Assembly: GCF_014764405.1 (NCBI RefSeq) | Contig: NZ_CP061725.1 | Location: 1,488,001-1,552,000 of the forward strand | From: Micromonospora craniellae | Lineage (GTDB): Bacteria; Actinomycetota; Actinomycetes; Mycobacteriales; Micromonosporaceae | Reading direction: 5' to 3' | DNA length: 64,000 nucleotides | In this document: positions 48,945-57,497 of the stretch, in pieces | How positions within the stretch are numbered: the stretch's first letter is position 1 | Layout: every line of letters starts with the position of its first letter | Notes under the pieces: generated by a model | The model's database searches: none | What the model saw: only the letters and a program-made list of their open reading frames with translations | Told to the model about the DNA's origin: nothing | Position numbers and translations under genes: made by a program

Positions 48945-49880
48945 TCAGGAGGAGCGGCTGGCGAACGTGACGACGCCCATTCCGGTCAGCCACTCCGCGA
49001 TGGGCCAGTAGCCGATCACGTCGACGTCGGCTGGCCCGACCGCCGTGCGGGTGGCGATCCAGTTGCGCAGTTCGGCGCCGCCGTTACCGGCCTCGGCATC
49101 CAGATCGACGAACGTCGCGGCGAGTTCGGACGCCTCCATCTCGGCAATAGCCGACAGGAAGCGGGCGTCGAACTCGGGATTGATCACAGCGTCCGCGGAC
49201 CGGATCAGTTCGCGACGCTGCGCCTCGTACCGCTGCCAATCCGAGCGACCGTTGAGCCACGCCTCGACCAGGAATCGGTCCTGCTCCGTGGCCGGGTGAC
49301 GCCAGTCCGGCCAGGGCAGGGTGTGGGACAACCCGCCGGAGCCCACCACCGCGACCCGTTGATCACCAGGCAGTGCCCGGACGACTTCGCCGATTGCGCG
49401 TCCGAGTGCGGCGGATCGGGTGATCGACGGCAACGGCGGAGCAAAAATGTTGATCACGATCGGTACGACGGGAATCTCCGGCGACGGTGACAGGTGCTGC
49501 ACCGCGTGGGTGATGCCGTGGTCGATGGTCATGTCGATCGAGAAGGCCATGTCGATGTCGCGGGCGGTGAGCCCTTCAAGGAGGTGACGCGCCAGGGTCT
49601 GGTCGGTCGGCAACTGGCCCTTCGGCGTTCCGCTCTCGCCGGAACCTGCGACCTTCCCCACGCCGATCGAGAATGCCGGCAGGAGGTCCAGGAAAAAGCC
49701 GCGGAAGTGGTTGGAGCCGATGTAGATGATCGCGTCGGGCTTCAGCTCGGTCAGGAAGCTGCGGCCCTTGCCGAGGGCGTCCCGGAACGCCTGGGCCGAG
49801 GTCCTGTCGACGACACGGTCGAAGTCGGTGTTCATCAAGGTGCTGTGCGAAGCGGCCACGCCACCTACGAGGTGCGCCAT
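48945..49880 (-). CDS. LigB-type (class III) extradiol dioxygenase, MhpB-like
   Basis: This 311-residue Fe(II) dioxygenase opens a catechol-type ring next to the diol. MhpB-like marks are SHSTLM (11-16), NHFRGFF (57-63), IDHGITHAV (119-127) and GGLSHTLPWPDW (182-193), which together hold the metal and acid-base histidines. The length matches 2,3-dihydroxyphenylpropionate 1,2-dioxygenase. GGAGG lies 5 bases before the ATG. It is 124 bases downstream of the hydroxylase gene, and a strong palindrome sits 11-34 bases before its start, so it can be transcribed separately. Confidence 0.93.
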   Translation of the reverse strand: MAHLVGGVAASHSTLMNTDFDRVVDRTSAQAFRDALGKGRSFLTELKPDAIIYIGSNHFRGFFLDLLPAFSIGVGKVAGSGESGTPKGQLPTDQTLARHLLEGLTARDIDMAFSIDMTIDHGITHAVQHLSPSPEIPVVPIVINIFAPPLPSITRSAALGRAIGEVVRALPGDQRVAVVGSGGLSHTLPWPDWRHPATEQDRFLVEAWLNGRSDWQRYEAQRRELIRSADAVINPEFDARFLSAIAEMEASELAATFVDLDAEAGNGGAELRNWIATRTAVGPADVDVIGYWPIAEWLTGMGVVTFASRSS

Positions 49881-49890
49881 GACGCCTCCA

Positions 49891-49914
49891 TTCCATATAG
49901 CGGAACGCGTTCCG
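49891..49914. promoter_or_regulatory. three-half-site palindrome upstream of the dioxygenase (IclR-type operator)
   Basis: TTCC-N7-GGAA (49891-49905) shares its GGAA with the perfect 14-bp palindrome CGGAACGCGTTCCG (49901-49914). A -10-like TATATG can be read on the minus strand inside it. It is 19/24 identical to the site at 55845-55868. Confidence 0.7.
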
Positions 49915-50004
49915 TTGTGATCTGAAGCATGTCATTGCAGGTCAGTGGCGTCAAGGATTCCGTTTCGTTACGCCGAGGAAGCCTCGACGCCACCGTCCGG
50001 CGGT

Positions 50005-51783
50005 CTAGCTGTCCTGTGCCGCCGACTGACCGAGCACCGCCGTCAACGCCCGTTCCAGCAACATCAGGGCCTCTGCGTCGTCCTGTGCCGGCCGCACGTG
50101 CCGCCAGGCGACGTACCCGTCGGGACGCACGAGCAGGACGCCCGCTTCGGCGATCTCCCGCACCCGGAACCAGTCATGGTAGGAGTCCCGGGTCTGCGGC
50201 TCGCCGACCACGACCGAACGCAGGAACGGCAGCGCGAGCTTACGGACGGCTGCGGCCCAGGCATGGCCGGCGAGCCCGGTGACGACGGTGAACGAGCCTT
50301 TACCGACGACGTCGAGGGTGGAGCGCTTGTGACCGGTCTCGTCGATGAGCCACACGTGCGGGATCTTCGCCCCGGGGCGGGTCGTCGCCTGCACGTAGAG
50401 TCCGCGGTCTCGGCTCCACTGCTCCTGCGGAGCGTTCGGATCGACCAGTACCGCTGTGGACTCGTACCGCTGGTTGAGCTCTGTGCCGTGGGCGTTGAAC
50501 TCCTCGTTCTTGCGTTCCACCGCGGCCACCAGTGCCTCCCGGGCAGCGACCCCGTCCGGGCCGGGGTCCTCCAGGAGCCGCAGGCGAGCCTGGGCAGACC
50601 CGCTGTCATGTGATCCGATGACCTCGTTGAGCAACCCGTAGTCCATCCGGGACTGGTTGGCGCGTGCGACGACCTGTTTACCGATGGGCACGCGCTCCGG
50701 CGAGTAGGTGTCGAGAAGTCCCGGGTCGGCCCAGCCCTTGACGACGTAGGCGAGTTTCCAGGCGAGGTTGAACGCGTCCTGGATCGAGGTGTTGGATCCG
50801 AGTCCGCTCGATGGCGGATGTCGGTGCACAGCGTCCCCTCCGCAGAACACCCTCCCCTCGTCGTAGCGGGTCGCCCATGCCTGATTGACCTGCCACCGGG
50901 TGACATCCGTGATGGTGACTTCGACGTTCGGGTCACCGATCATGGATCGGATACGGTCGAGCACCACCGCTGGGCGGAGATCCGGCTCTGGGCCGTCGAG
51001 GTCATAGCCCCAACCCGCGATCCATTCGTGCCACGGTCGAACGGCGCGCAGGGTGTTCAGTCCGATCTCGCCGAACGCCGGGATCATGATGCGGTGCAGG
51101 ATTCCCGGACGATGTGCGACGTACCGTGCCAGATCGGCCGTGAAGCGCGCGTACACCGTCCCGGCACGGCCCATCGTTCCCTCGATGGGTAGACCCAACT
51201 CGTCCACGATCGTCGAGCGAGCCCCGTCCGCACCGAACAGGTACCGGCTGCGCACCGTGTACTCGTGCCCAGTCAACAGATCTCGCAGCACCGACGTCAC
51301 CCCGGTGTCGTCCTGGCGGTGCGACAGGTACTCGGTGTTGAACATGACCTGGGCACCACGGGCTGCCGCGTTCTCGACCAGCACGGGCTCCAGATACGGT
51401 TGGGGAATGTCCAGCAGTGGGCACGGACTGCCCTGAAGGTAGTCGCTGAGCCGGTTCTCCCCCGTTCCCCACGTCCGCAGGCGGGCGATCTCCGGTCCGG
51501 TCAGGCTCGGGGCGAACACCATCTCGCCCATCGAACTCCACTGGGTGGCGACCGCCGTCGCCTGCTCTTCCACCCCCAGGTCGCGAAGAACTTCGAGCGC
51601 TCGTTGATTGGTGATGTGCGCCCGAGGGCTGTTGGCGAGCCAGTTCCACCTGGTCGCGACCCGGACGCCGATGCCGTACGTGGCCAGCGCGAGGGCACAG
51701 GTGGCACCCGCTGGTCCGGTTCCGACCACGAGCACGTCAGTATCGAACATGTCGGTGTTGGCGCTCCCGTCGATGTTTGTCAT
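50005..51783 (-). CDS. FAD-dependent aromatic hydroxylase (TfdB/MhpA-like)
   Basis: This 592-residue class A flavoprotein monooxygenase of the p-hydroxybenzoate hydroxylase fold should hydroxylate a phenol to the catechol used by the dioxygenase. VLVVGTGPAGATCALALATY (17-36) binds ADP, FGADGARSTIVDELG holds the DG motif and GDAVHRHPPSSGLGSNTSIQDAFNLAWKLA (about 320-349, quoted as two motifs GDAVHRHPPSSG and NTSIQDAFNLAWKL) is close to 2,4-dichlorophenol hydroxylase. The C-terminal thioredoxin-like domain is present. It overlaps the aldolase gene by ATGA. Confidence 0.92.
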   Translation of the reverse strand: MTNIDGSANTDMFDTDVLVVGTGPAGATCALALATYGIGVRVATRWNWLANSPRAHITNQRALEVLRDLGVEEQATAVATQWSSMGEMVFAPSLTGPEIARLRTWGTGENRLSDYLQGSPCPLLDIPQPYLEPVLVENAAARGAQVMFNTEYLSHRQDDTGVTSVLRDLLTGHEYTVRSRYLFGADGARSTIVDELGLPIEGTMGRAGTVYARFTADLARYVAHRPGILHRIMIPAFGEIGLNTLRAVRPWHEWIAGWGYDLDGPEPDLRPAVVLDRIRSMIGDPNVEVTITDVTRWQVNQAWATRYDEGRVFCGGDAVHRHPPSSGLGSNTSIQDAFNLAWKLAYVVKGWADPGLLDTYSPERVPIGKQVVARANQSRMDYGLLNEVIGSHDSGSAQARLRLLEDPGPDGVAAREALVAAVERKNEEFNAHGTELNQRYESTAVLVDPNAPQEQWSRDRGLYVQATTRPGAKIPHVWLIDETGHKRSTLDVVGKGSFTVVTGLAGHAWAAAVRKLALPFLRSVVVGEPQTRDSYHDWFRVREIAEAGVLLVRPDGYVAWRHVRPAQDDAEALMLLERALTAVLGQSAAQDS

Positions 51784-52883
51784 GGCAGGTCCTGGCCGTG
51801 GGGTGCTTGTGCGGGTCGAATTCGGGCCGGCTCCTTGCCGATTCCCCCCAGGTCGAGCGCCACGTCGACGATCATGTCTTCCTGGCCGCCGACCAGCCCG
51901 CGGCGACCGATCTCCACGAGGATGTCGCGGGTGTCCAGGCCGTAGTCAGCGGCGGCGCGTTCGGCATGGCGGAGGAAGCTGGAGTACACACCGGCGTATC
52001 CGAGAGTGAGGGTCTCCCGGTCGACCTGGACGGGACGGTCCTGCAGGGGCCGGACGAGGTCGTCGGCGGCATCCTGCAACGCGAAGAGGTCACAGTTGTG
52101 CCGCCATCCGTGCATCGTCGCCACGGCGACGAACGGCTCGATGGGACAGTTGCCGGCACCGGCACCCATACCGGCCAGTGACGCGTCGACGCGGGTGACG
52201 CCGTTCTCGACGGCGACCACGCTGTTCGCGACGGCGAGAGACAGGTTCTGATGGGCATGGATGCCGATCTCGGTGGCGGCGTCGAGGAGGTCGCGGTACG
52301 CGTGGACCCGATCGCGCACGTCGTTCATCGTGAGCCGGCCGCCGGAGTCGGTGATGTAGACGCAATGGGCCCCGTAGGACTCCATCAACCTGGCCTGCCT
52401 CGCCAACTCCGCCGGCGGCGCCATATGGCTCATCATCAGGAAGCCGGCGACGTCCATGCCGAGCTCACGTGCCTTGCCGATGTGTTGGGCGGCGATGTCC
52501 GCCTCGGTGGCGTGGGTGGCCACCCGAACAGAGGTCACGCCGAGCTCGTGGGCGCGTTCGAGATGCTCGATGGTGCCGATCCCGGGGAGCAGCAACGTCG
52601 TCAGCCGGGCATTCTTCACCACCGCGCCGACAGCGCCGAGCCATTCCTCATCGGTGTGCGCACCCGGACCGTAGGTGAGGCTGGTGCCGGCCAGGCCGTC
52701 GCCGTGCGCGACTTCGATCGCGTCGACGCCGGCCGCATCGAGCGCGGCGGCGATCGCGGTGACCTCGTCGAGGGTGTAGCGGTGCCGGACGGCGTGCATG
52801 CCGTCGCGCAACGTCACGTCCTGCAGGTACACCCTCGGCGACCGGAGGTCGGGCTGCGGGCGGGTCAGGGGACTGTCACTCAT
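51780..52883 (-). CDS. mhpE: 4-hydroxy-2-oxovalerate aldolase
   Basis: This 367-residue HMGL-type TIM barrel cleaves 4-hydroxy-2-oxoacids to pyruvate and an aldehyde, and channels the aldehyde to the dehydrogenase. LQDVTLRDGMHAVRHRY (20-36) holds the metal-site RDGxH, HAHQNLSLAVANSVVAVENG (about 208-227) the HxH metal ligands, and ASLAGMGAGAGNCPIEPFVA is a family hallmark. It overlaps the acetaldehyde dehydrogenase gene by 4 bases, in keeping with the known two-protein channelling complex. Confidence 0.95.
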   Translation of the reverse strand: MSDSPLTRPQPDLRSPRVYLQDVTLRDGMHAVRHRYTLDEVTAIAAALDAAGVDAIEVAHGDGLAGTSLTYGPGAHTDEEWLGAVGAVVKNARLTTLLLPGIGTIEHLERAHELGVTSVRVATHATEADIAAQHIGKARELGMDVAGFLMMSHMAPPAELARQARLMESYGAHCVYITDSGGRLTMNDVRDRVHAYRDLLDAATEIGIHAHQNLSLAVANSVVAVENGVTRVDASLAGMGAGAGNCPIEPFVAVATMHGWRHNCDLFALQDAADDLVRPLQDRPVQVDRETLTLGYAGVYSSFLRHAERAAADYGLDTRDILVEIGRRGLVGGQEDMIVDVALDLGGIGKEPARIRPAQAPHGQDLP

Positions 52884-53848
52884 CGGACCTCCACGGGCTG
52901 TGCCCCGCTCCGCCCGGCGGGGTCGGCCAGCCGTTCGCCCACTCGCAGCGCGGCCGACGTCATGATGTCGAGATTGCCGGCGTACGCAGGCAGGTAGTGT
53001 CCGGCCCCCTCGACCTCAAGGAACACGCTGACCTGGGTCCGGTCCCCCGGCGGAAGGTCCGGGTTGAGGGTGCGTACGTCCGCGGCGGCGTCGAGGTCGT
53101 GGAACTGCACCGCCTGCTTGAGCCGATACCCCGGTACGTACGCCGCGACGTCGGCGACCATCTGCTCGACCGCCGTGGTCACCTTGTCGCGGGTCGCGGT
53201 GTCCAGTCGATCGGTCAGGCACAGGACCGTGTCCCGCATGATCAGAGGTGGTTCGGCCGGGTTGAGGACGATGATCGCCTTACCTCGGGCCGCGCCGCCG
53301 ACCTGCTCGATCGCCGACCGGGTGGTCTCGGTGAACTCGTCGATGTTCGCGCGGGTCCCGGGACCGGCCGACCTGGACGCGATCGAGGCCACGATCTCCG
53401 CGTAGTGCACCGGCGCGATCGCGGAGACGGCCGCCACGATCGGAATCGTCGCCTGCCCCCCACACGTGACCATGTTGACGTTCGGCGCGTCCAGGTGCGC
53501 CGCCAGATTGACTGCCGGCACGACGTACGGGCCGATGGCGGCAGGGGTGAGATCGACGAGACGTTTGCCGAACGGCGCCAGTACCGTCGCGTTCGCGATG
53601 TGGGCCTTCGCCGACGTGGCGTCGAAGACGATCTGGATGTCATCGAAGCCGGGAAGGCGGACGAGACCTGCCGCGCCTTCGTCCGTGGTGGGGACTCCCC
53701 ACCTCCGGGCCCGGGCCAGACCGTCGGATTCCGGATCTATCCCGACCAGCGCGGCGACCTCCAGCACCTCGGACAATCGCATCACTTTGATCATCAGATC
53801 GGTACCGATGTTGCCCGATCCGATGATCGCCACCTTGGTTCTGTCCAC
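52880..53848 (-). CDS. mhpF: acylating acetaldehyde dehydrogenase
   Basis: This 322-residue NAD-dependent enzyme converts acetaldehyde or propionaldehyde to the acyl-CoA. VAIIGSGNIGTDLMIKVMR (6-24) is the Rossmann loop, VFDATSAKAHIANA and VNMVTCGGQATIPIVAAVS (about 127-145) carry the catalytic Cys in TCGGQA, and FLEVEGAGHYLPAYAGNLDI is the family C-terminus. The GTG start shares its base with the hydratase stop (TAGTG). It works in a complex with the aldolase at 51780. Confidence 0.96.
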   Translation of the reverse strand: MDRTKVAIIGSGNIGTDLMIKVMRLSEVLEVAALVGIDPESDGLARARRWGVPTTDEGAAGLVRLPGFDDIQIVFDATSAKAHIANATVLAPFGKRLVDLTPAAIGPYVVPAVNLAAHLDAPNVNMVTCGGQATIPIVAAVSAIAPVHYAEIVASIASRSAGPGTRANIDEFTETTRSAIEQVGGAARGKAIIVLNPAEPPLIMRDTVLCLTDRLDTATRDKVTTAVEQMVADVAAYVPGYRLKQAVQFHDLDAAADVRTLNPDLPPGDRTQVSVFLEVEGAGHYLPAYAGNLDIMTSAALRVGERLADPAGRSGAQPVEVR

Positions 53849-54687
53849 TACCTGGTCCTCCGCTCCGTGTCACCGCTGAACGAGACGCTGACCTGACCCA
53901 CCCCGGTGATGTCGGCGCTGAAGGTCGCTCCCGGCGTGACGGGGACCATCGGGCCGAGCGCGCCGGAGAGCACCACCTCGCCGGCTCGCAACGGCTCGCC
54001 GAGATCGCCCACCGCGTTCGCCAGCCAGGCGACCGCCGCCAAGGGGCTTCCGAGGCAGTCCGCGCCGCAGCCGGTCGACACGACGCGACCGTCCGACGTC
54101 ATCGTCATCTCGACTGCTGCCAGGTCGACGGAATCGACCATGACCTTGTCGCGGCCCAACACGAACAGTCCTGACGAGGCGTTGTCCGCGATGGTGTCCA
54201 CGATGCCGATGTCCCACCCGGCGATGCGGCTGTCGACGATTTCCAGGGCGGGAAGCACGTGGTCGGTCGCCGCGACCACGTCGGCCGCACTGATCGGTGC
54301 CGACCTCGGACTCGTCACCAGATCGACACCGAGGACGATCGCGATCTCAGCCTCGATCTTCGGCTGCAGCAGCCGGCCGAGATCGACGGTGGAGTCCGGC
54401 GGACACACCATGTCGTCGAACAGCGCGCCGAAATCGGGTTGGTCGACACCGAGTTGCGCCTGCACTCTCGGATTGGTCAGTCCGATCTTGCGACCGACGA
54501 GGTGCGCGCCTGCGGCCACCCGCTGCTCCACCATCCGCCGCTGCACTCGATAGGCAAGTTCCACGGCGACCGTGGTGTCGTCGGCGACGATCAGGTCACG
54601 TACCGGTGCGCAGGGGCGGCCGTCGGCGATCGCCGACGCCAGTCGTTCGGCTGCTGACCGCACGACGACCTTGTCTGGGCTGGTCAT
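53848..54687 (-). CDS. mhpD: 2-keto-4-pentenoate hydratase
   Basis: This 279-residue FAH-superfamily hydratase adds water to 2-hydroxypenta-2,4-dienoate, giving 4-hydroxy-2-oxovalerate for the aldolase. GRKIGLTNPRVQAQLGVDQPDFGALFDDM (about 65-93, key motif GRKIGLTN) and PKIEAEIAIVLG hold the metal-site glutamates. LEIVDSRIAGWDIGIVDTIADNASSG is the conserved region (key VDSRI and DNASS). The ATG overlaps the LLM gene stop by ATGA. With the two genes downstream it completes the lower meta pathway. Confidence 0.95.
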   Translation of the reverse strand: MTSPDKVVVRSAAERLASAIADGRPCAPVRDLIVADDTTVAVELAYRVQRRMVEQRVAAGAHLVGRKIGLTNPRVQAQLGVDQPDFGALFDDMVCPPDSTVDLGRLLQPKIEAEIAIVLGVDLVTSPRSAPISAADVVAATDHVLPALEIVDSRIAGWDIGIVDTIADNASSGLFVLGRDKVMVDSVDLAAVEMTMTSDGRVVSTGCGADCLGSPLAAVAWLANAVGDLGEPLRAGEVVLSGALGPMVPVTPGATFSADITGVGQVSVSFSGDTERRTR

Positions 54688-55706
54688 CCTCGCCTCGCAT
54701 CGTCGTTGAGCTCGGCGCATTGTTCGAGCCATTCGAAGGGGATCTGGAAGCTCCCCACGTGCTGAAGCATCACTTCGCTGATCCCGCAATCGCGTAACGA
54801 CCGCAACTGCTGCCTGATCTCGTCGAGCCCGCCGAAGAAGCAGAACCGCCGGGCGAAGACGAGTGCGTCCTCATCGCTGACCAGATGATCGACCGCTTCC
54901 ACCGCAGAGTCCCAGTCCTCGGCATGGACCAGGTCCGGGTACACCGGACGGGACGGCGGCTCGTCGGAGACCCGCACGCCGGCCGATGCGAGAGCGGACC
55001 CACCGCCAAGTTGTTGGGCCATCGCCACGCAGAGCGGCTTGAGTCGGCGGGCATCCCGCTCCGGCGCCACGGTCGGTAGGCAGAACGAGGTGACCGTGCG
55101 TCGTAGCGGTCGAAGGCCCACCGGGCGTCGAGACTCCCCCGCCTCGACGGCGCGCAGGCTTGCCTGGAGGGCAGCCTGGTCGGCGCCGTTGAGCATCAGC
55201 ACCCCGTCGGCCAACTCACCCGCCAGGGCAAGATTCCGGGGGCCCGTCGCAGCGAGATAGAGCCCCGAGATCGGGACGTTGCCCACCTGCCGCACCGGTC
55301 CGACCCCGAAGTCGTGCGACTCGCCCGCACCCAGACGACGAATGGCCTCGACTGCCGCGCGCACCTCTGCGGTACGCGACTGCGGCAGACCCACCGTGCC
55401 GGTCGCCGAACTACCAGTCCCCAGTCCGAGCCTGAACCGGTCGGGGGCCAACTCGGCAAGAGTCCGGTGCAGACCGGCCACGACAGAGACGTGCCGCGTG
55501 GCGACGGTCGAGACGGCGATGCCCACGGTCAGGCTGCTCGTCTGCAGGAGTGCCTGGGCCGCGGCGAGGTACGGGTCCCGCCACAGCAACTGCGAATCAG
55601 GAAACCACACGCCGGTGTAACCAAGCGCCTCGCACTTCTGAGCCACCCGGCCCAGTTCCGGCACGGACACACAGGGTGGGATCCGAACCGACACCGACGG
55701 AGTCAC
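54684..55706 (-). CDS. luciferase-like (LLM) flavin-dependent oxidoreductase
   Basis: This 340-residue bacterial-luciferase-fold protein starts from the GTG at 55706 with GGGGAG before it. LGYTGVWFPDSQLLWRDPYLAAAQALLQTS (near 30-60), AELAPDRFRLGLGTGSSATG and SGLYLAATGPRNLALAGELADG are typical of the F420/FMN subgroup close to methylene-H4MPT reductases. It opens the aromatic operon, about 140 bases after an IclR-like operator. It may carry out an upstream step, such as dealkylation or dehalogenation, before the hydroxylase. That role is inference. Confidence 0.88.
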   Translation of the reverse strand: MTPSVSVRIPPCVSVPELGRVAQKCEALGYTGVWFPDSQLLWRDPYLAAAQALLQTSSLTVGIAVSTVATRHVSVVAGLHRTLAELAPDRFRLGLGTGSSATGTVGLPQSRTAEVRAAVEAIRRLGAGESHDFGVGPVRQVGNVPISGLYLAATGPRNLALAGELADGVLMLNGADQAALQASLRAVEAGESRRPVGLRPLRRTVTSFCLPTVAPERDARRLKPLCVAMAQQLGGGSALASAGVRVSDEPPSRPVYPDLVHAEDWDSAVEAVDHLVSDEDALVFARRFCFFGGLDEIRQQLRSLRDCGISEVMLQHVGSFQIPFEWLEQCAELNDDARRG

Positions 55707-55844
55707 CGTCCATCTCCCCAGGCTTGGGCGACTCGCATGGCTGCCACCTTCGGCCACCACCCGAGTCGCGAGCTCTCGTCGGACGACGCGGCATCGGCCG
55801 GTACATCACAGGATCCCGGGTACTCGATCATGAACACCAAGCCG

Positions 55845-55868
55845 TTCCATAATATGGAATGCGTTCCG
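55845..55868. promoter_or_regulatory. three-half-site palindrome upstream of the LLM/mhp operon (IclR-type operator)
   Basis: TTCCATAATATGGAA (55845-55859) is a perfect 15-bp palindrome whose GGAA forms a second pair with TTCC across TGCG (GGAATGCGTTCC, 55856-55867). The three half sites have the same spacing as those at 49891-49914. The site is about 140 bases before the GTG of the first operon gene; no clear -35/-10 could be chosen. Confidence 0.7.
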
Positions 55869-56128
55869 TTTACGGCTTAGGCTCGCACGCGGCCATCCGT
55901 GCCGTCAAGCAGGACCTGAAGGCGTCTGACTTGCGCATCCCGCAGACAGCACAGGCTGCCGGGCGGGTCGCCAGCGACGCGGCAGCCCATCCGGATCCGA
56001 CTTGACATCGACCAACGCCTCAATCGAAAGTTGTAACGGTTCATTCGGGTTCGCTCGCCACGTCCGCAGCGAGGAAGCGGGCTTCGGCACGCCGGTCGGG
56101 CCACGCGTATCCAGCCGAGGCGATCCCG

Positions 56129-56280
56129 ATGAACCTCGAAGGCGAGGTCCTCTTCGGCGACTACACCGGCCGGGACACCGGACGCGGCATGGTCGGCGGC
56201 ATCATCCCCGCGGCGCCCGGCCTGGAGGGGTGGTCGGCCATGCCTCCGAACGCGGCCGACCTGGGCATGGGTCTGATCTC
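56129..56280 (+). pseudogene. fragment of a rhamnogalacturonan lyase-like gene (PL11)
   Basis: The reading GEVLFGDYTGRDTGRGMVGG then IIPAAPGLEGWSAM matches, in my recollection, the blade motif of PL11 rhamnogalacturonan lyases (EVLFGxYTGxDTGRG...PGxExW). Only about 50 codons remain. At about 56281 the sequence changes abruptly to the antisense of a CBM2-like module. There is no complete gene. Confidence 0.55.
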
Positions 56281-56690
56281 ACCTGGAAGCCGCCCTGCCA
56301 CTGCCCGGTCTGGGTGTAGCTGACCGCGCACGAGGCCGGGCCCGGCGGGGTGGTGGGCGGCGGGGTCACCGGCGGTGAGTCCGTCCGCACGAGCGCGAGG
56401 TCGTCGACGACGAGGTATCTGTTGCCGGACGCGGCCCGAATGGTGACGACGGTGGCGGTGCCGGCGGAGAGCGGGATGCCGGCCAACTCCCGCCGGGTAC
56501 ACCCGCTCGAAGAGGGCACGTTTGAGCGTGCCCGTGCCGCCGCTGGCGTCGGTGGCCGTCACATGCGCGGCGCTGAGCGATCCGCGGAATCGAGGATTCA
56601 GTTGTTCGCCGGCCCGACACGCCACTCGCCGGTCGTGGCGTCGAACTGCCACTGGCTCACCGAGTGGAACTCAGGCCGGGCGCTGACTGG
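56281..56690 (-). pseudogene. decayed carbohydrate-binding modules of a secreted glycosidase
   Basis: On the minus strand AGIPLSAGTATVVTIRAASG-NRYLVVDDLALVRT resembles a CBM35/6-like beta-sandwich. It is followed by a PPVTPPPTTPPGPA linker and SCAVSYTQTGQWQGGF, the first strands of a CBM2 cellulose-binding domain. The CBM2 then ends abruptly at about 56281. Upstream, VTATDASGGTGTL needs a frameshift to join, and a separate C-terminal piece (SQWQFDATTGEWRVGPANN, stop at 56598) is stuck in front. So at least two rearranged fragments are present and none is functional. Confidence 0.65.
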
Positions 56691-56706
56691 CGAGGCAACA
56701 GGCAAG

Positions 56707-57414
56707 TCAGATCTCTTGTGCGACGAGTTGGTTGACCCGCGCGACGAGAGCGTCGACTGCGAAGTTGTAGGTCTCCTGGGCGGGAAGCAGAACCAGTTCG
56801 CTGGCCCACTCCACCACCAGTGGGAAGTCCGTGACCGGCAGTGCGGCGTAGAAGTGTTCCTGCTGCCGTCGTAGCTCCTGCACCTCGGGAGTCGACGCCC
56901 ATCCCCACGGTCGCGGGGCGCGGTATGTCGTATAGCCGATCGCGTGCTGGATCAGAAACCCGTAACACTGAGTGGCCAGCGGCGCCGGAAGCCCGGCCGA
57001 GACGAGCCGGCGCAGCACCGCCTCCATCGCCACGCGCATGGAATCGCGACTACGGGTCGTCCTGGTCGCGAGCAGGGCTACGACACTCGGATGTTCGCTC
57101 ATGAGATCCAGGAAGGCATCGGCGACGGCTCGGATCGCTTCTCCGGGCGATTCGTCCGGTACGTCAGGCATTCGGAGCGTACCCATCACGTGGTCCGCGA
57201 CGGCGTCGAGAAGGTCCTCCTTGCTCCTGAAATAGCCGTAGAGCGTCATCGTCCCGACGTTGAGGCGATGGGCGAGGCTGCGGATGGTAACTGCGTCCAG
57301 GTCAGGAGCGGCGTCCGACATCTCCAGCGCCGCGACGATGATGTCCTCCCTGCTCAGCTTCGCGCGCTTGGACGGGAGCCGTCCTCTACCCGCCGCCCCT
57401 CTCACGACTGACAT
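56707..57414 (-). CDS. TetR-family regulator with TetR_C-like ligand domain
   Basis: This 235-residue regulator has the DNA-binding helices LDAVTIRSLAHRLNVGTMTLYGYFRSKEDLLDAVADHV (about 39-76, key LNVGTMTLYGYF) and a C-terminal domain like that of tetracycline-repressor relatives (QHAIGYTTYRAPRPWGW, LPAQETYNFAVDAL). A basic N-terminal stretch (RLPSKRAKLSREDI) precedes the helices. GAGGA lies before the ATG at 57414. It lies 83 bases downstream of the amidase and may be the last gene of that operon or its regulator. Confidence 0.9.
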   Translation of the reverse strand: MSVVRGAAGRGRLPSKRAKLSREDIIVAALEMSDAAPDLDAVTIRSLAHRLNVGTMTLYGYFRSKEDLLDAVADHVMGTLRMPDVPDESPGEAIRAVADAFLDLMSEHPSVVALLATRTTRSRDSMRVAMEAVLRRLVSAGLPAPLATQCYGFLIQHAIGYTTYRAPRPWGWASTPEVQELRRQQEHFYAALPVTDFPLVVEWASELVLLPAQETYNFAVDALVARVNQLVAQEI

Positions 57415-57497
57415 CAGATTCTGTCCTCTCCGTACCCGACGCTCGGCCACGTCAGCCTGTCTCGGTGCCCCCGTGGCAGTCCCATGATCCGGCCGGC

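Noticed and set aside
55923..55930. GTCTGAC core as a further GntR site
   Set aside because: The flanks are GC-rich and do not match the T-rich half of the motif, and it is far from the GntR island.
55869..56128. Possible small gene on either strand between the second operator and the PL11 fragment
   Set aside because: Short frames exist, but with no ribosome site and no recognisable motif; nothing supportable was found.
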